A stretch of DNA of 64,000 nucleotides from Mesostigma viride (GCA_009746045.1 RPFO01000213.1:6571609-6635608), one strand, 5' to 3'; shown: positions 1 to 9,783, numbered from the stretch's first letter. Made by a program: numbers and translations. The notes: generated by a model from the sequence alone, not told the origin.

Positions 1-465
1 TGGTGGGCGGGGTTCACGCTAGCTGCCACCAATTGAATGGGGTTTTGAATGTTGGTGTGGGTTCCATGGGACAGGGGCGTTGTATGCCGTTGTGGAGGCA
101 AGGCGTGTACCGTACATGCCATCGTGCCGCAAATGCCATCGTGCCTGTGATTGCTATAGATGCGACGTTACCTTCCCACCCCTGTTGTAATTCTTAGCAT
201 CGCCCATTCACTCTGGTGACGGTATATTGTACGGTAGGTTTTGAACTATAATGTAGCAAGTTGGATGCCAGCGTGAATCATGCCAGGGTTTCGCCAGTGC
301 GTGCCGGCAATGCATTTGCCTTATTTCCTGCCTCACATCTCCACGCGCACCAACCGCCAAACTAACCCCCAAACAACTTCTGACATCACCCCTTAAACCA
401 CCTCCCAAACGACCCCCCAAACGACCCCTCCAATGTCCTCTAACCCTCCCCCCCCCCGCCCCCAG
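1..465 (+). other. probable intron (3' part)
   Basis: There is no convincing coding sequence here. The stretch from 330 to 463 becomes very C-rich, with repeated CCCAAAC motifs, and ends in CCCCCAG, which fits an intron before the exon at 466. The 5' end of this intron is not identifiable. Confidence 0.4.
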
Positions 466-1093
466 CGGCATGAAGGACGCAGTGGTGGGCAGCGGCCGGT
501 CAGTCGTCGAAGACATCCGTGAGTTCATGGTGGACCCGATGGCGCGCCAGCTGGACGCGGCGCAGGATTTCGGGATCGGGCTCGGCAAGGCCGCGCTCAA
601 CGCGATCCCTGGCGTCGCCACCACGTCGTTTGACACCACCGACCGCAAGCTGGCCAAGAAGGCGCGGGCGCCCACGGGCCCCATAGTGTCCGGGCCGGGT
701 GCCGCCAGGAACCTGCGCAGGAAGATGGGCGCCGGGCGCGGCGGGAAGCTGTTGTGGGAGGGTGTGGATGCGCAGGGGGTGAGCGGGGGCGACAGCGGGA
801 GCGGCACGGCCACCCCCGGGGGAGGCGGGGACGCTACGTCTGGCACGGACGATGGGGGCAGCCAGGGCGCAGCGGCCTGGATCGACGTGAGCGGTCACGG
901 TGGCAAGCCGCGCATTATATTTGGGGGTGGGGAGGAGGCCGGCGGGGAGGATTTAGAGGGGTACTATGACTACAGCACAGAGGAAGAGGAGCTGGTGGCA
1001 CCGCCAGACGGGCCAGTGCTGGTGAACCCCGCACCGCACTTGTCTGCGGCGCCGCAGCCCGCGCCGGATGGTTCCACTGGCCCCCGCATTTAA
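466..1093 (+). CDS. 3'-terminal exon of an unrecognised protein gene
   Basis: A pyrimidine-rich C tract ending in CAG at 463-465 looks like a 3' splice site, and from 466 an open frame runs to a stop at 1091-1093. The first ATG in frame is at 470, so 207 residues are read from there. The first 80 residues look like ordinary protein and end in a basic stretch (RKLAKKARAP). The rest is Gly/Ser/Pro-rich, followed by an acidic tract (EEEEL, about residue 165) and a Pro/Ala-rich tail. I see no signal peptide, membrane segment or known domain. The upstream part of the gene lies outside the window or in the intron at 1-465. GC and coding character are like the ABCA and PIP5K genes rather than the AT-tailed repeats that follow. 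It is probably a real last exon; its function is unknown. Confidence 0.5.
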
Positions 1094-1504
1094 CTTATTA
1101 TTTCATTGGGCACGTCCTTGAGCAGCCCGTGCCATGGAGTGGGGAGATACATGTGACCCATTGGCAGACTGGAGCACTCCTTGTTAGGAAGCAGTAAGGT
1201 ACCATCCTGGTCTCTCTCTCATGGTCTCCGATAGAGGCGCGCGCGATTGGCGATTTGCTACTTGCTATTTGCGAGTTGGATGCAAGCCACCTGTTGCAGG
1301 ATTGGAAGTTGTTGCAAGCTGTTTTGGTTAGGATGAACCTTAAGGGGACCTGCCATTATGCAAACGTGAGAACACAAAGATGTGATCAGCGTAGCACTTC
1401 TGTCGATTCAGCGATTTGCGTAGCTGTCACTCATACTGCAATGTAGGGGTCACTTTGCAGAGAAATAACTTGACATTGAGTTTGAATGAACGGCTGATCC
1501 CCGT
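1094..1504. other. intergenic, no gene seen
   Basis: This follows the stop of the terminal exon and probably begins with its 3' UTR. I see no ORF with coding character and no repeat shared with the rest of the window. Confidence 0.4.
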
Positions 1505-1816
1505 CAATCGCATTTAGCCAAGCTCTGCCTATGCAGAGAGTCACTCTCTGTCAAGAAGCCATGCCCTAGCGCTTGTATAGCCGTGCTGATCTTCCCCCCC
1601 TATGCCAGCACCTTTCCAGCACCTTTCGGTAGGTGGTAGGATAGCCATAGCAGTGACTGGTGTGCAGGTGCCCTTGGTGCACCTAGAGCAAGTGTCGTTT
1701 ACGTTCCCACCCTTGCAGGAAGTAGCCCAGAATGTATTAAAAGCCATATGCCCCTTCTCTGGGATATGTGCTACATATACTCCCAACGGAGTTATGTTCC
1801 TAATTAATTAATTAAT
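1505..1816 (+). mobile_element. 3' UTR fragment of the ORF1-only LINE, with (TTAA)n tail
   Basis: It matches the 3' untranslated part of the ORF1-only elements at 46160-47935 and 51672-53090. Shared blocks are the hairpin-like CAGAGAG..CTCTCTG, the GCCATGCCCTAGC block, the TGCACCTAGAGCAAG block and the terminal CTCCCAACGGAGTTATG, followed by TTAATTAATTAA at about 1801-1816. The 5' end is truncated and no coding sequence remains. The tail is a short tandem repeat rather than poly(A). Confidence 0.75.
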
Positions 1817-1896
1817 CCCCGTCGACCTCTCGTTGCTCCGTTTGTTCGCTGGATTACTAGCTGCATGCAAACCGATAAGACCTGTAATTGAGCATC

Positions 1897-1956
1897 ATTA
1901 ATTAATTAATTAATTAATTACATAACTCCGTTGGGAAGTATATGTAGCACAGATAT
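1897..1956 (-). mobile_element. inverted 3' terminus of the ORF1-only LINE with TTAA tail
   Basis: It holds (TTAA)n at 1897-1919 followed by the reverse complement of the family 3' end (ACATAACTCCGTTGGGA and TATATGTAGCACA). It faces the plus-strand copy at 1505-1816 tail to tail, about 80 bases apart. Confidence 0.65.
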
Positions 1957-2126
1957 TTGAGCATCATGCATGTGCGCTATTTTACCGGGCCACGTCGTCA
2001 TACCCAGGGTTCTTGCGCATGCCTGCAGACATCCAACAACGTACGTCGATATATCGATGTCGCCATAGATGTTGTTGTTGTGCAATACAAGTGTACGTAT
2101 TGCCTGCATGCAAGCAATTAACATGC

Positions 2127-2345
2127 GCTCCAGGAGTCACGGAGCACTAACAATCGTACCGAGTTAAATTGCTTTTCATCCCTGTATGTTGCACGCTGGG
2201 AAGGGGGCAGAGACACCCGTCTTCCCTCATGCCCGGAGGCAAGCCACAGCTGCAATCAAAACAACTGACGATCGGAGAGTCTGGCATAGCTGTGGGTGCA
2301 ATGTTGAAATGTGCGCGGGTGGCATTAATTAATTAATTAAACCCG
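2127..2345 (-). mobile_element. 3' UTR fragment of a second LINE lineage, with TTAA tail at 2325-2340
   Basis: The block GGAGTCACGGAGCACTAA, followed by sequence resembling ATCCCTGT and the CAGAGACACCC region, is the reverse complement of the 3' end at 3480-3634. The TTAATTAA run at 2325-2340 is the tail of the next fragment (2346-3180). Boundaries are approximate. The sequence at 1957-2126 is unassigned. Confidence 0.5.
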
Positions 2346-3180
2346 TGCTCCCGTTGGGCCGGGAGTCACAAAACATTAAGCCTGATGATGTGGTTGATCA
2401 TCAGGTCCCCGCCCCTCCAGTACACCTTGGGCTTCTGGGGGTCCTGCTCGTGGCGGAGGTATTCCGGCCACAGGTCGCGTCGCTGCTGCTGCTGAGCGGG
2501 GGTCAGGTCGTCGTCCAGCGTCCAGGTGAGGTCGTGCAACCGCTTGCGATGAGAGAGGAACTGCTGCTTGTCCTCACGGGAGGGGAAGGTGAGCAGGACT
2601 GGTGGGGGAGCCGCCTTATCCCGTGATTGGGGAAGGCGGTGGCACCCACGCAGTTCTACCTCACCTACCAGGCCCATGAGGGTAAGGAGCTGGTCCTTAA
2701 GCTCGTCAGCAAGGGAGGTTGACGTCTCACCTGGCTTCTGGGGGAAACGACGCAGCACCACCCGGCAGTCGCGGCGGGCGCGGTCCGGTGGCCTCCGGTT
2801 AATGTCGGCAGGCGGCCTGGCAAAGATCTTCAAGCTCCTTCATGGAGTTTCGTAGCGATGGCGTCGGTGGTGGAGGCGGTCGCTGTCCGCAGCAGGTCCG
2901 CATAAGAGAGGGGCCGAAGGTCACCAGCATCCAGCTGGGGTGGCTGGGATGCCTGGCAATGGTGGCTGTCTGCTCCGCTACAGTATCTTTGGGACCTGTG
3001 AGGCCAGGGCCTCGGTGTGGGCGGTGATGCAGCTTCAAGCTTCTTCATGAGCACGCCGCACTTGCGGCCTCCACCTGGTTTAGGCGAGAGACAAGTGCAG
3101 CGTGTGTCTCAGATGCCTGCGCCGCGGCGCGCAGTGCCGTGAACTGGGGTTGGAGAGATGTGGACGCCCCCAGCGGGCTA
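2346..3180 (-). pseudogene. LINE ORF1 pseudogene (L1-ORF1p-like RNA-binding protein)
   Basis: The minus frame 2833-2366 encodes about 155 residues beginning shortly before RVVLRRFPQKPGETSTS. It resembles the other ORF1 copies at 46160-47553 and 52130-53090: the same order of KHF/RRF..GETSTSL, then PVLLTF, then TLDDDL..Q(Q)QR, then VYWRGG near the C terminus. This layout resembles the RRM-like and C-terminal domains of L1 ORF1 proteins, which bind element RNA. Upstream, at 2830-3054, the same protein continues in other frames, so at least one frameshift is present. A short 3' end and a TTAA tail follow the stop at 2366 almost directly, with no ORF2. The family assignment is inference from pattern and not from a search. 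Confidence 0.55.
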
Positions 3181-3479
3181 GAATAGCTTGCCAAATAGCC
3201 CTAGCACAGTGTATCCATTGGTAGTCACTGCCGCTATGGCAGCCATGCTTAGAATTTTTGCCTAGCGTTGCCAATTACATACCTAGTCTGACGTGCACCG
3301 CTCACGCACGGTACACAACCAGCCATAGCCCTAGCTTAGTCCTTGTACAGCCATGCTACGTCCTGGCTATGATCAGATTACTTGCCCACGCTCCTTGTTA
3401 TGCCATGCTCACATGCATGGATCTTATTGCACCCACAGATTGCCGGATCGTTAGCGTGTCCGTTTAGCTAGCGTGCCCG
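3181..3479. other. no gene seen
   Basis: This short stretch has no credible ORF. Repeated AGCCATGC-like words suggest old LINE 3' sequence, but I could not define an element. Confidence 0.3.
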
Positions 3480-3640
3480 AACGGCAGCCAGTGTGGCATG
3501 CCTTAGGCATGAAGGAGACTCAGTGGGGGTCTCTGCCCTTTCTCCTGTTGTGCACACACAGGGATTAAAAGCACTTCATTGCTCCGTGACTCCCCAACGG
3601 GGGCACGTGTTTAATTAATTAATTAATTAATTAATGCATG
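3480..3640 (+). mobile_element. LINE 3' end with (TTAA)6 tail
   Basis: It carries the 3' end block ACAGGGATTAAAAGCAC, then CTCCGTGACTCCCCAACG, then exactly six TTAA units at 3611-3634. The next element (3641) starts immediately after TGCATG, so an R2-like copy abuts this tail. Confidence 0.65.
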
Positions 3641-5620
3641 CAGGGGGACTGCTCTGGCTTCCCCGCGGCTATCCCGGCGGCATATTGGCGCGGGCGCGTG
3701 GTTTCTCGTGCCTGGGCGTCCCCGGCGGCTGTGGGTGACCCAGGTGACTACGTCGTTCGAGAGGAGCTCCGGGCCACCGTGGTACAGCACATCCATGTCC
3801 TCGAGACGTACTTGTGCGCGCCTCAAGGACCCCCAGACCAAAGGGCTCCTCCTGTGGTTTTGCGCCCTGGCACCCGCGGGTGGTTCACTGGCTCCGTGCA
3901 TGGCGCTCACCCCCACTTGGTGTGGCTTGCCGCACTAGGGCCACGACGAGCACATTCAGGCCGCCTAGTTGCAGGTGCTCGTCCCCGGTCCTAGCTAGTA
4001 GCCTGCCAGCTCACTCCATGCGCTTGGCCACCCTCCCCTGGGCACCGCATGCAATGATGCGGGCGCCTGGGCTCACCCACGCCGCCCCCGCCGCCTTCCT
4101 TGGCTCTGTTGCTCAAGGCTGGGCGGAGATCCGCCGGCGGTTGGTCCCCAACGCCGGCGTCAGCGCCATTCCTGACTCGGTCACCCCATCCCCCTTCCCC
4201 TTTGTGCATGGGCTCAGCGTGCAGGATTCTTACCTCGGGATCCAGCAGGCCTGGGCGTCCGCCCCGCCCAGGCCGTCCACCGTCGCCTGCCGCCTCGCGG
4301 TCCGCCGGCGGCCGGGGCACACCCGGCGTGTCCACTGTCGTCAGTCGGCTAGTGTCTTCCCTGCCTGCGTTCATGAAAAACAACAAAAGACCTACGCGGC
4401 CGGGTATTTAAGTTCACTGTGCCGACTGGATGGCGGTCTGCATGCGAGCTTGAACGATCAGGGGAAGGCTTGGCTTCACTCCGCCAGTTCCATTGAGGGG
4501 AGCGTCGGGGGGGGCGCATTCCTGCGCGCCCTCCCCATGAGCCCTGTGTTCACGCTGGTTCCGGCCCTTTATGCCATCGCTCTCCGCCACCATGCATGCA
4601 GCTGTTTGCCCCACAACCTCTCATCACGGCGGGTGCATGCGTCCTGCGGCAGCTGCGAGCTTGCTGTCAATACTACTAAGCCACGCACTACATCGCGTGC
4701 ATGGGTGGCCAGCAGAACCAGAACTCAGGTTCCTCTATCTCCCGAGATGTACCGCTCTCCTCCACCGGGTGGTGTGTGCCATGGTTCGGTCGGTCTTTCC
4801 GGCCCACTCGATCCACCATCAACTGACTGTGTGAGGACGTGGATGAGGCCGCCCTCTACTCACCCAACCACCGCCCCGCGACAGCTAATACCGTGCTTGA
4901 CTACATATGTATGTACGATGGGCAGGGTTGCCACCTGCTCATCGATGCATGTCTCCGTGCATGGCTCGCGGCCACTCTCCGGTCGCCACATCCGGCTCCG
5001 GGCGGCTGTGCCGGATGCCGGTGCTGCAGCCGCTAGCTGTGGCTGAGCGCGAAAAGTTAATCGCCTCGATCGATGTGGCAATGTGGGGCTTCACCGGGTC
5101 ATCCCCTTTGTCCTTGAGGAGTTCGGGGCCATATGGATGGGCCCCAAGACCGTCCGGGCGGAGTTTTTTCCACGAGTGCTGCCAGCGCCGTGAAGCTAGA
5201 CCGAACGCCTCGACCTCGAGCCGGTCAGACCTCCCCGGCCGTGGTCTGCCCGCACGAAGTCGCCGGTCCTCGTATTGGCGGCAGCGCCTGTCACTCGCCC
5301 TCATTCGCGCCGTGGCTGCCGGATGTGTCGGTCCCGCCGCACTCACCCGGGCCGACTTTGTCGCGACCGGCATGCGCGGTCTAGATCGATCCCTCCCAGG
5401 CCTGCATGGTGGGCCCGCCGGCGGCAGCGATGTTGCTGCGTGTCGTAGTTTTGTGATGTAGTTAGTTGTACCTTGTGCAGCTGGCGTGATCCTTGGATGT
5501 CCGTGTCAGATTACAATTAATTTCTTCAGGGTTCTTCTTCTTTTCGGTTTTTTCCTTATGTTGCATGCCAATCTCACCTCCGTATATACTGTAATTTATC
5601 ATTCTCAATGAATATAGAAT
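3641..5620 (+). pseudogene. decayed, 5'-truncated copy of R2-like LINE family A
   Basis: It aligns base for base with 8257-10002 of the intact copy, from inside the RT palm through the CCHC knuckle and restriction-like endonuclease to the 3' UTR ending near ATTCTCAATGAATATA. The frame is destroyed by many insertions of 2-8 bases. Ones I could place against the intact copy include GTAC at 3808-3811, GGCC at 4398-4401, TGCATGCA at about 4592-4599, CATG near 4637, GATC at 4810-4813, TGCA near 4948 and 4960, AGCT at 5035-5038, CTAG at 5196-5199 and GATC at 5388-5391. Nearly all make a local palindrome. The long ORF readable at 3814-5046 is a chimera of frames and not a protein gene. The 5' boundary abuts a TTAA tail. 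Confidence 0.85.
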
Positions 5621-5790
5621 TACTTAAATCAGAGTAAAGACACCCACCTAAAATATATATCCCCTAATATTTAATAATATAATTATATTTTTAATATATA
5701 TATATTTAATAATATAATTACTTACAGCAGAGTGAAATCACTCAAACCAAAGCAAACGCCCAGCTATAAACCTATATATATCCCCTAAGT
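5621..5790 (-). mobile_element. AT-rich block with a 3' tail remnant of LINE family B
   Basis: The stretch from 5729 to 5780 (core CAGAGTGAAATCACTCAAAC and the following CCCAGCTATAAACCTATATA) is the same as the minus-strand 3' end of LINE family B at about 43873-43930. It is preceded by AT-rich repeats (5640-5728), as at 43835-43870. Only the terminal 50 or so bases of that element are present, directly upstream of the intact family A element. Confidence 0.6.
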
Positions 5791-5863
5791 TTTGTCTCCT
5801 TGATATACGGTTCTGTACGATGCGGGGGGGGGGCGTGTTCTCGAGCTGAGCGCGGGTGCGGCC

Positions 5864-6934
5864 GTGCCCGCCATCTTGCACGATGTGCTCGAGCTTGCGG
5901 GCATCCCCCATGTCTGGCACCCTGCTGGTCCGCGCCGCCGTCTTCTCTCCGCCGATGAGATCGCCCGACTGCCGAGCTGGGAGCTGGGGTGGGACGCGGC
6001 GCCCGCCCACTACGGGCCGGCCCACTTGGTGGATGTCACTGCCAGCGGCCCCTCCTGCCCCATCTGCTTGGACCTGCCTCGCCCTGGTGACGGTCTCTGC
6101 CGCCTCCCTGCTTGCGGCCACGTCTTCCATCAAGCTTGCATCGCCACGAGCTTGCACGCGACCTCCGCCACCTGCCCCCTTTGCCGGGCCGCGGTCCTTT
6201 CCCCCTTGCCTCCTGGCGTTCTCCCGCTCGGGCCCTCGCCCGTGTCCGTGCGCCGCCAGTCCCACGCGCCTGCCCCGACACCTGCCTCCCCTGTGCGTGG
6301 TCGTGGGTCGCGCGCCGGCTTGGCTGCCTCCTCCAGCGCCCCCCTCCCGGCCGTGGGGGCCGTCCCCGCGCCGGTCTTGTCCTCGGCTGCCACGAGCCCT
6401 GCTGACCGCCCGGCGGCCGGCCCCGCCCTGGGTTCCGCTGCAGCTGTAGTTCCTCTGGCTGAGGGTGCTCCCGACCCCTCCCCCTCTCGACCCGGGCCGG
6501 CCCAACCGGGTGGGCGCCCCCCTCAGATGGCTTCCATTATTGCCAAGTCGATGGTCCCCTTGGTGACCCGTGTGGCGCGCGCCTGCCCAACCGGAATTCG
6601 TTGCTGGTGCACATTCGGGCTTCCCACCCCCACATCACGGAGGCCGCCATGCGCGCCATGGACTGCTACCGCTGCCCGGCAGCCCATTGCCAGCGGATTT
6701 TTTCGATCCACGGGCGGTACCAGCATGAGCGGCAGTGCCGCCGCCAAACCCCCCAGAACGGCCTGCCCGGCGGCCCGGCGGCCGCACCGGCCTCCCGGTC
6801 CGGGGCGGCCCCTCGGTCGGCCCCTGCCCCTCCACCGGCATCGCAGGGTACGAGCGATCCGGGGGACCTCTCGGCAGGCTGGGCATTCCTGGCCACGCTC
6901 CCTTTTGCCGCCTGTGCGCGCAACCCTTGCATGA
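5864..6934 (+). CDS. N-terminal part of LINE A polyprotein with RING-H2 finger
   Basis: The frame is open from before 5864 (GTG; no clear ATG start) and holds a complete RING-H2 finger at about 6055-6185. It starts with the pair CPIC, continues with CGHVFHQAC, and ends with CPLC, giving C-x2-C, C-x-H-x2-H-x2-C and C-x2-C. RING fingers usually recruit ubiquitin-conjugating enzymes. A Pro/Ala/Ser-rich linker follows. Past about 6463-6530 the meaningful protein switches to frame 1 (zinc fingers and RT at 6463-9783), so the last 130 residues of this frame are probably not translated. The switch implies a one-base indel, possibly in the C run near 6517, or a frameshift event. The RING could also be captured host sequence. 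I consider it part of the element because it leads straight into it. Confidence 0.6.
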   Translation: MPAILHDVLELAGIPHVWHPAGPRRRLLSADEIARLPSWELGWDAAPAHYGPAHLVDVTASGPSCPICLDLPRPGDGLCRLPACGHVFHQACIATSLHATSATCPLCRAAVLSPLPPGVLPLGPSPVSVRRQSHAPAPTPASPVRGRGSRAGLAASSSAPLPAVGAVPAPVLSSAATSPADRPAAGPALGSAAAVVPLAEGAPDPSPSRPGPAQPGGRPPQMASIIAKSMVPLVTRVARACPTGIRCWCTFGLPTPTSRRPPCAPWTATAARQPIASGFFRSTGGTSMSGSAAAKPPRTACPAARRPHRPPGPGRPLGRPLPLHRHRRVRAIRGTSRQAGHSWPRSLLPPVRATLA

Positions 6935-9783
6935 CGCTCCCGGACGTCCCTCACCGCGCCCGGAGCTTGTTTACGCGCTGCGCCCTGCTTTCCCTGGCCC
7001 GGATGCATAGTCACCCTCTCGACGAACTCGGCCACAAGCTGTTTCTCGTCACCCCCCGGCTCCTCTTAGCGCCGTTGGAGCGGGGCGTGCGTGGCGTACA
7101 GGGTGCGGTCATCGCTCGCTGCCGGCGGTTCCTCCTCGGGGATTGGGAAGGGCTGTGGGCGCTGCAGCCTCCGGCCTCCACCCGGGTGTCGGGGGCCGCC
7201 TCCTTTGCCCGGGTGGAAGCTGACGTCATGCGGTTGGTGAAGGTAGGTGAATTGAGCCGGGCCATGCAAAAGCTTGAACTGACCGCGTTGGCTCCCTCCA
7301 CTCCCCCGACCCTGCAGGCTTTGCGCGACCTTCACCCCGACGAACCGGCCTTTGCGGTGCCCGCCCCGGCCACCCCCCCGCCCCCGCCTATTGTCCTGGA
7401 CCTGGACATCTTCACGGCTGTGCTGAAGGATCTGCCGAACGCCTCCTCCACCGGCCCCTCAGGCTGGCGCTACGAGCACCTCTCCGTGATGGCGGGCCAT
7501 GGCGGGGCGACCGCACTCTTTGAGGCTGCCGCCGACTTGGCCGCGGGGTCCCTGGCCCCCGCGGCGCGCCCTTGGCTGGCTGGGGCACGCCTCATTGCCC
7601 TCCTGAAAGACGACGTCCCCCCGCCTGCTGGCCGCGTTCGTCCCATTGCTTGCGGCGAGGTCCTACGCAAGCTGGTGAGTAAGGTCATTTGTCGCCAAAA
7701 GGCCCCCGAGTTTCGCGCCTACTTCTGCCCCAACCGGAGTGATACTGAGGAGTCCGTCGCGGCCCAGCTTGGCGTCGCCACCAAAGGGGGCAGCGACATC
7801 ATCGTGCACACAGTTCAGGCCTACCTCGAGACGCATCCGACCCATGTGGCGCTGAAGGTGGATTGCCACAATGCGTTCAATGCTGTCACCAAGGCTAGCA
7901 TCTTTGAGGCCGTCGGCGAGGCGTTCCCTGACCTTCTTGCGTGGACAGCAGCCTGCTACGGCGAACCCACTCAACTCTCCTTCCTCATGGAGGATGGGAC
8001 GTTCGCCGACATCGCTTCCCGCACGGGAACCCAGCAAGGTGACCCCCTCGGCCCCTTTTACCTGTCTGCCCCGCTGCACAAGGCTCTCCAAGGTGTCCAC
8101 GCTGCGCACCCGGATGTCGTGCTCCTCGCCTATATGGACGATATCCATGCCCTTGGCCCGGCCGACGCTGTGGTTGCCGCCCTGGCTGCCCTTGAAGTGG
8201 CCATGGCGGCCATCAACCTTCGGCTCACCCTCCCCAAGTGTGCAGTCTTTTCGCCCCAGGGGGACTGCTCTGGCTTCCCCGCGGCTATCCCGGGGGCATT
8301 GGCGCGGGCGCGTGGTTTCTCGTGCCTGGGCGTCCCTGTGGGTGACCCTGACTACGTCGAAGAGGAGCTCCGGGCCACCGTGGAACAGCGCACCCATGTC
8401 CTCGAGACTTGGGCGCGCCTCAAGGACCCCCAGACCAAAGGGCTCCTCCTGTGGTTTTGCGCCCACCCGCGGGTGGTTCACTGGCTCCGTGGCGCTCCCC
8501 CCCACTTGGTGCGGCTTGCCGCGGAAGGCCATGACGAGCGCATTCAGGCCGCCTTGCAGGTGCTCCTCCCCGGCCCTAGCCTGCCAGCTCACTCCATGCG
8601 CTTGGCCACCCTCCCCTGCCGCATGGGCGGGTGTGGGCTCACCCGCGCCGCCCGCCTCGCCCCCGCCGCCTTCCTTGGCTCTGTTGCTCAGGCCTGGGCG
8701 GAGATCCGCCGGTTGGTCCCCAGCGCCGTCAGCGCCATTCCCGACTTGGTCACCCCATCCCCCTTCCCCTTTGTGCAGGCTGTGCAGGATTCTTACCTCG
8801 GGATCCAGCAGGCTTGCGACCTCGTCCGCCCCGCTCAGGCCGTCCACCGTCGCCTGCCCCGGGGCACGCCCGGCGTGTCCACTGTCGTCAGTCCTAGTGT
8901 CTTCCCTGCCTGCGTTCATGAAAAACAACAAAAGACCTACGCGGGTATACTACACTGTGCCGACTGGATGGGTCTGCATGCGAGCTTGAACGATCAGGGG
9001 AAGGCTTGGCTTCACTCCGTTTCCCTTGAGGGGAGCGTGGGGTCCGCATTCCTGCGCGCCCTCCCCATGAGCCCTTTGTTCACACTGGTTCCGGCCCTTT
9101 ACGCCATCGCTCTCCGCCACCAGCTCTTTGCCCCGCAACCTCTCATCACGGCGGGTGCGTCCTGCGGCAGCTGCGGGCTTGCTCTGGATACTACTGGGAC
9201 GCACTACATCGCGTGCATGGGTGGCCAGCAGAACCAGAACTGGTTCCTCTATCTCCATACCGCTCTCCTCCGGGTGGTGTGTGCCATGGTTCGGTCGGTC
9301 TTTCCCCACTCCACCATCAAGTGCGAGGACGCGGATGGGGCCGCCCTCTACTCACCCAACCACCGCCCCGACATTACCGTGCTTGACTACGACGGGCAGG
9401 GTTGCCACCTGCTCATCGATGTCTCCGTGGCTCGGCCGCTTTCCGGTCGCCACATCCTCCGGGCGGCTGTGGATGCCGGCGCTGCTGCCGCTGTGGCTGA
9501 GCGCGACAAGTTTGCCTCCTACGGCAATGTGGGGCCCCACCGGGTCATCCCCTTTGTCCTTGAGGAGTTCGGGGCCATGGGCCCCAAGACAGCGGAGTTT
9601 TTCCACGAGTGCTGCCAGCGCCGTGAAGACCGCCTCGACCTCGAGGGTCAGACCGCCCCGTGGTCGGCCCGCACGTGGTCCTCGTATTGGCGGCAGCGCC
9701 TGTCACTCGCCCTCACTCGCACCGTGGCTGATGTGTTATTCCGCCGCACCCGGGCCGACTTTGTCGCGACCCATGCGGTCTAG
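6463..9783 (+). CDS. LINE A polyprotein: zinc fingers, reverse transcriptase, restriction-like endonuclease
   Basis: The frame is open from 6463; the first start-like codon is TTG at 6601, so translation probably enters from the upstream frame. Visible domains in order are as follows. A first C2H2-like finger lies at about 6541-6633 (C-x12-H-x4-H core), and a second, C-x4-C-x11-H-x3-C, at about 6670-6735. An RT follows, with TGTQQGDPLGP (about 8022-8053) and the catalytic YMDDI near 8130. A CCHC knuckle (CGSCGLALD..THYIAC) lies near 9160-9216. A restriction-like endonuclease starts with RPDITVLDY near 9364, then HLLIDVSVARP, then AERDKF near 9500. The enzyme would nick target DNA and prime cDNA synthesis on it. 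The frame has no internal stop over about 1,107 codons, so this copy is young or was recently active. A sister copy with 2-8 base insertions lies at 3641-5620. Confidence 0.85.
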   Translation, partial: GCSRPLPLSTRAGPTGWAPPSDGFHYCQVDGPLGDPCGARLPNRNSLLVHIRASHPHITEAAMRAMDCYRCPAAHCQRIFSIHGRYQHERQCRRQTPQNGLPGGPAAAPASRSGAAPRSAPAPPPASQGTSDPGDLSAGWAFLATLPFAACARNPCMTLPDVPHRARSLFTRCALLSLARMHSHPLDELGHKLFLVTPRLLLAPLERGVRGVQGAVIARCRRFLLGDWEGLWALQPPASTRVSGAASFARVEADVMRLVKVGELSRAMQKLELTALAPSTPPTLQALRDLHPDEPAFAVPAPATPPPPPIVLDLDIFTAVLKDLPNASSTGPSGWRYEHLSVMAGHGGATALFEAAADLAAGSLAPAARPWLAGARLIALLKDDVPPPAGRVRPIACGEVLRKLVSKVICRQKAPEFRAYFCPNRSDTEESVAAQLGVATKGGSDIIVHTVQAYLETHPTHVALKVDCHNAFNAVTKASIFEAVGEAFPDLLAWTAACYGEPTQLSFLMEDGTFADIASRTGTQQGDPLGPFYLSAPLHKALQGVHAAHPDVVLLAYMDDIHALGPADAVVAALAALEVAMAAINLRLTLPKCAVFSPQGDCSGFPAAIPGALARARGFSCLGVPVGDPDYVEEELRATVEQRTHVLETWARLKDPQTKGLLLWFCAHPRVVHWLRGAPPHLVRLAAEGHDERIQAALQVLLPGPSLPAHSMRLATLPCRMGGCGLTRAARLAPAAFLGSVAQAWAEIRRLVPSAVSAIPDLVTPSPFPFVQAVQDSYLGIQQACDLVRPAQAVHRRLPRGTPGVSTVVSPSVFPACVHEKQQKTYAGILHCADWMGLHASLNDQGKAWLHSVSLEGSVGSAFLRALPMSPLFTLVPALYAIALRHQLFAPQPLITAGASCGSCGLALDTTGTHYIACMGGQQNQNWFLYLHTALLRVVCAMVRSVFPHSTIKCEDADGAALYSPNHRPDITVLDYDGQGCHLLIDVSVARPLSGRHILRAAVDAGAAAAVAERDKFASYGNVGPHRVIPFVLEEFGAMGPKTAEFFHECCQRREDRLDLEGQTAPWSARTWSSYWRQRLSLALTRTVADVLFRRTRADFVATHAV

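Noticed and set aside
3814..5046. 410-codon plus-strand ORF
   Set aside because: It is a patchwork of three frames of the decayed LINE A copy, as shown by alignment with the intact copy.
3641..5620. Explanation of the decayed copy by C-to-T hypermutation (RIP-like)
   Set aside because: The differences are dominated by short insertions; C-to-T changes are not in clear excess.
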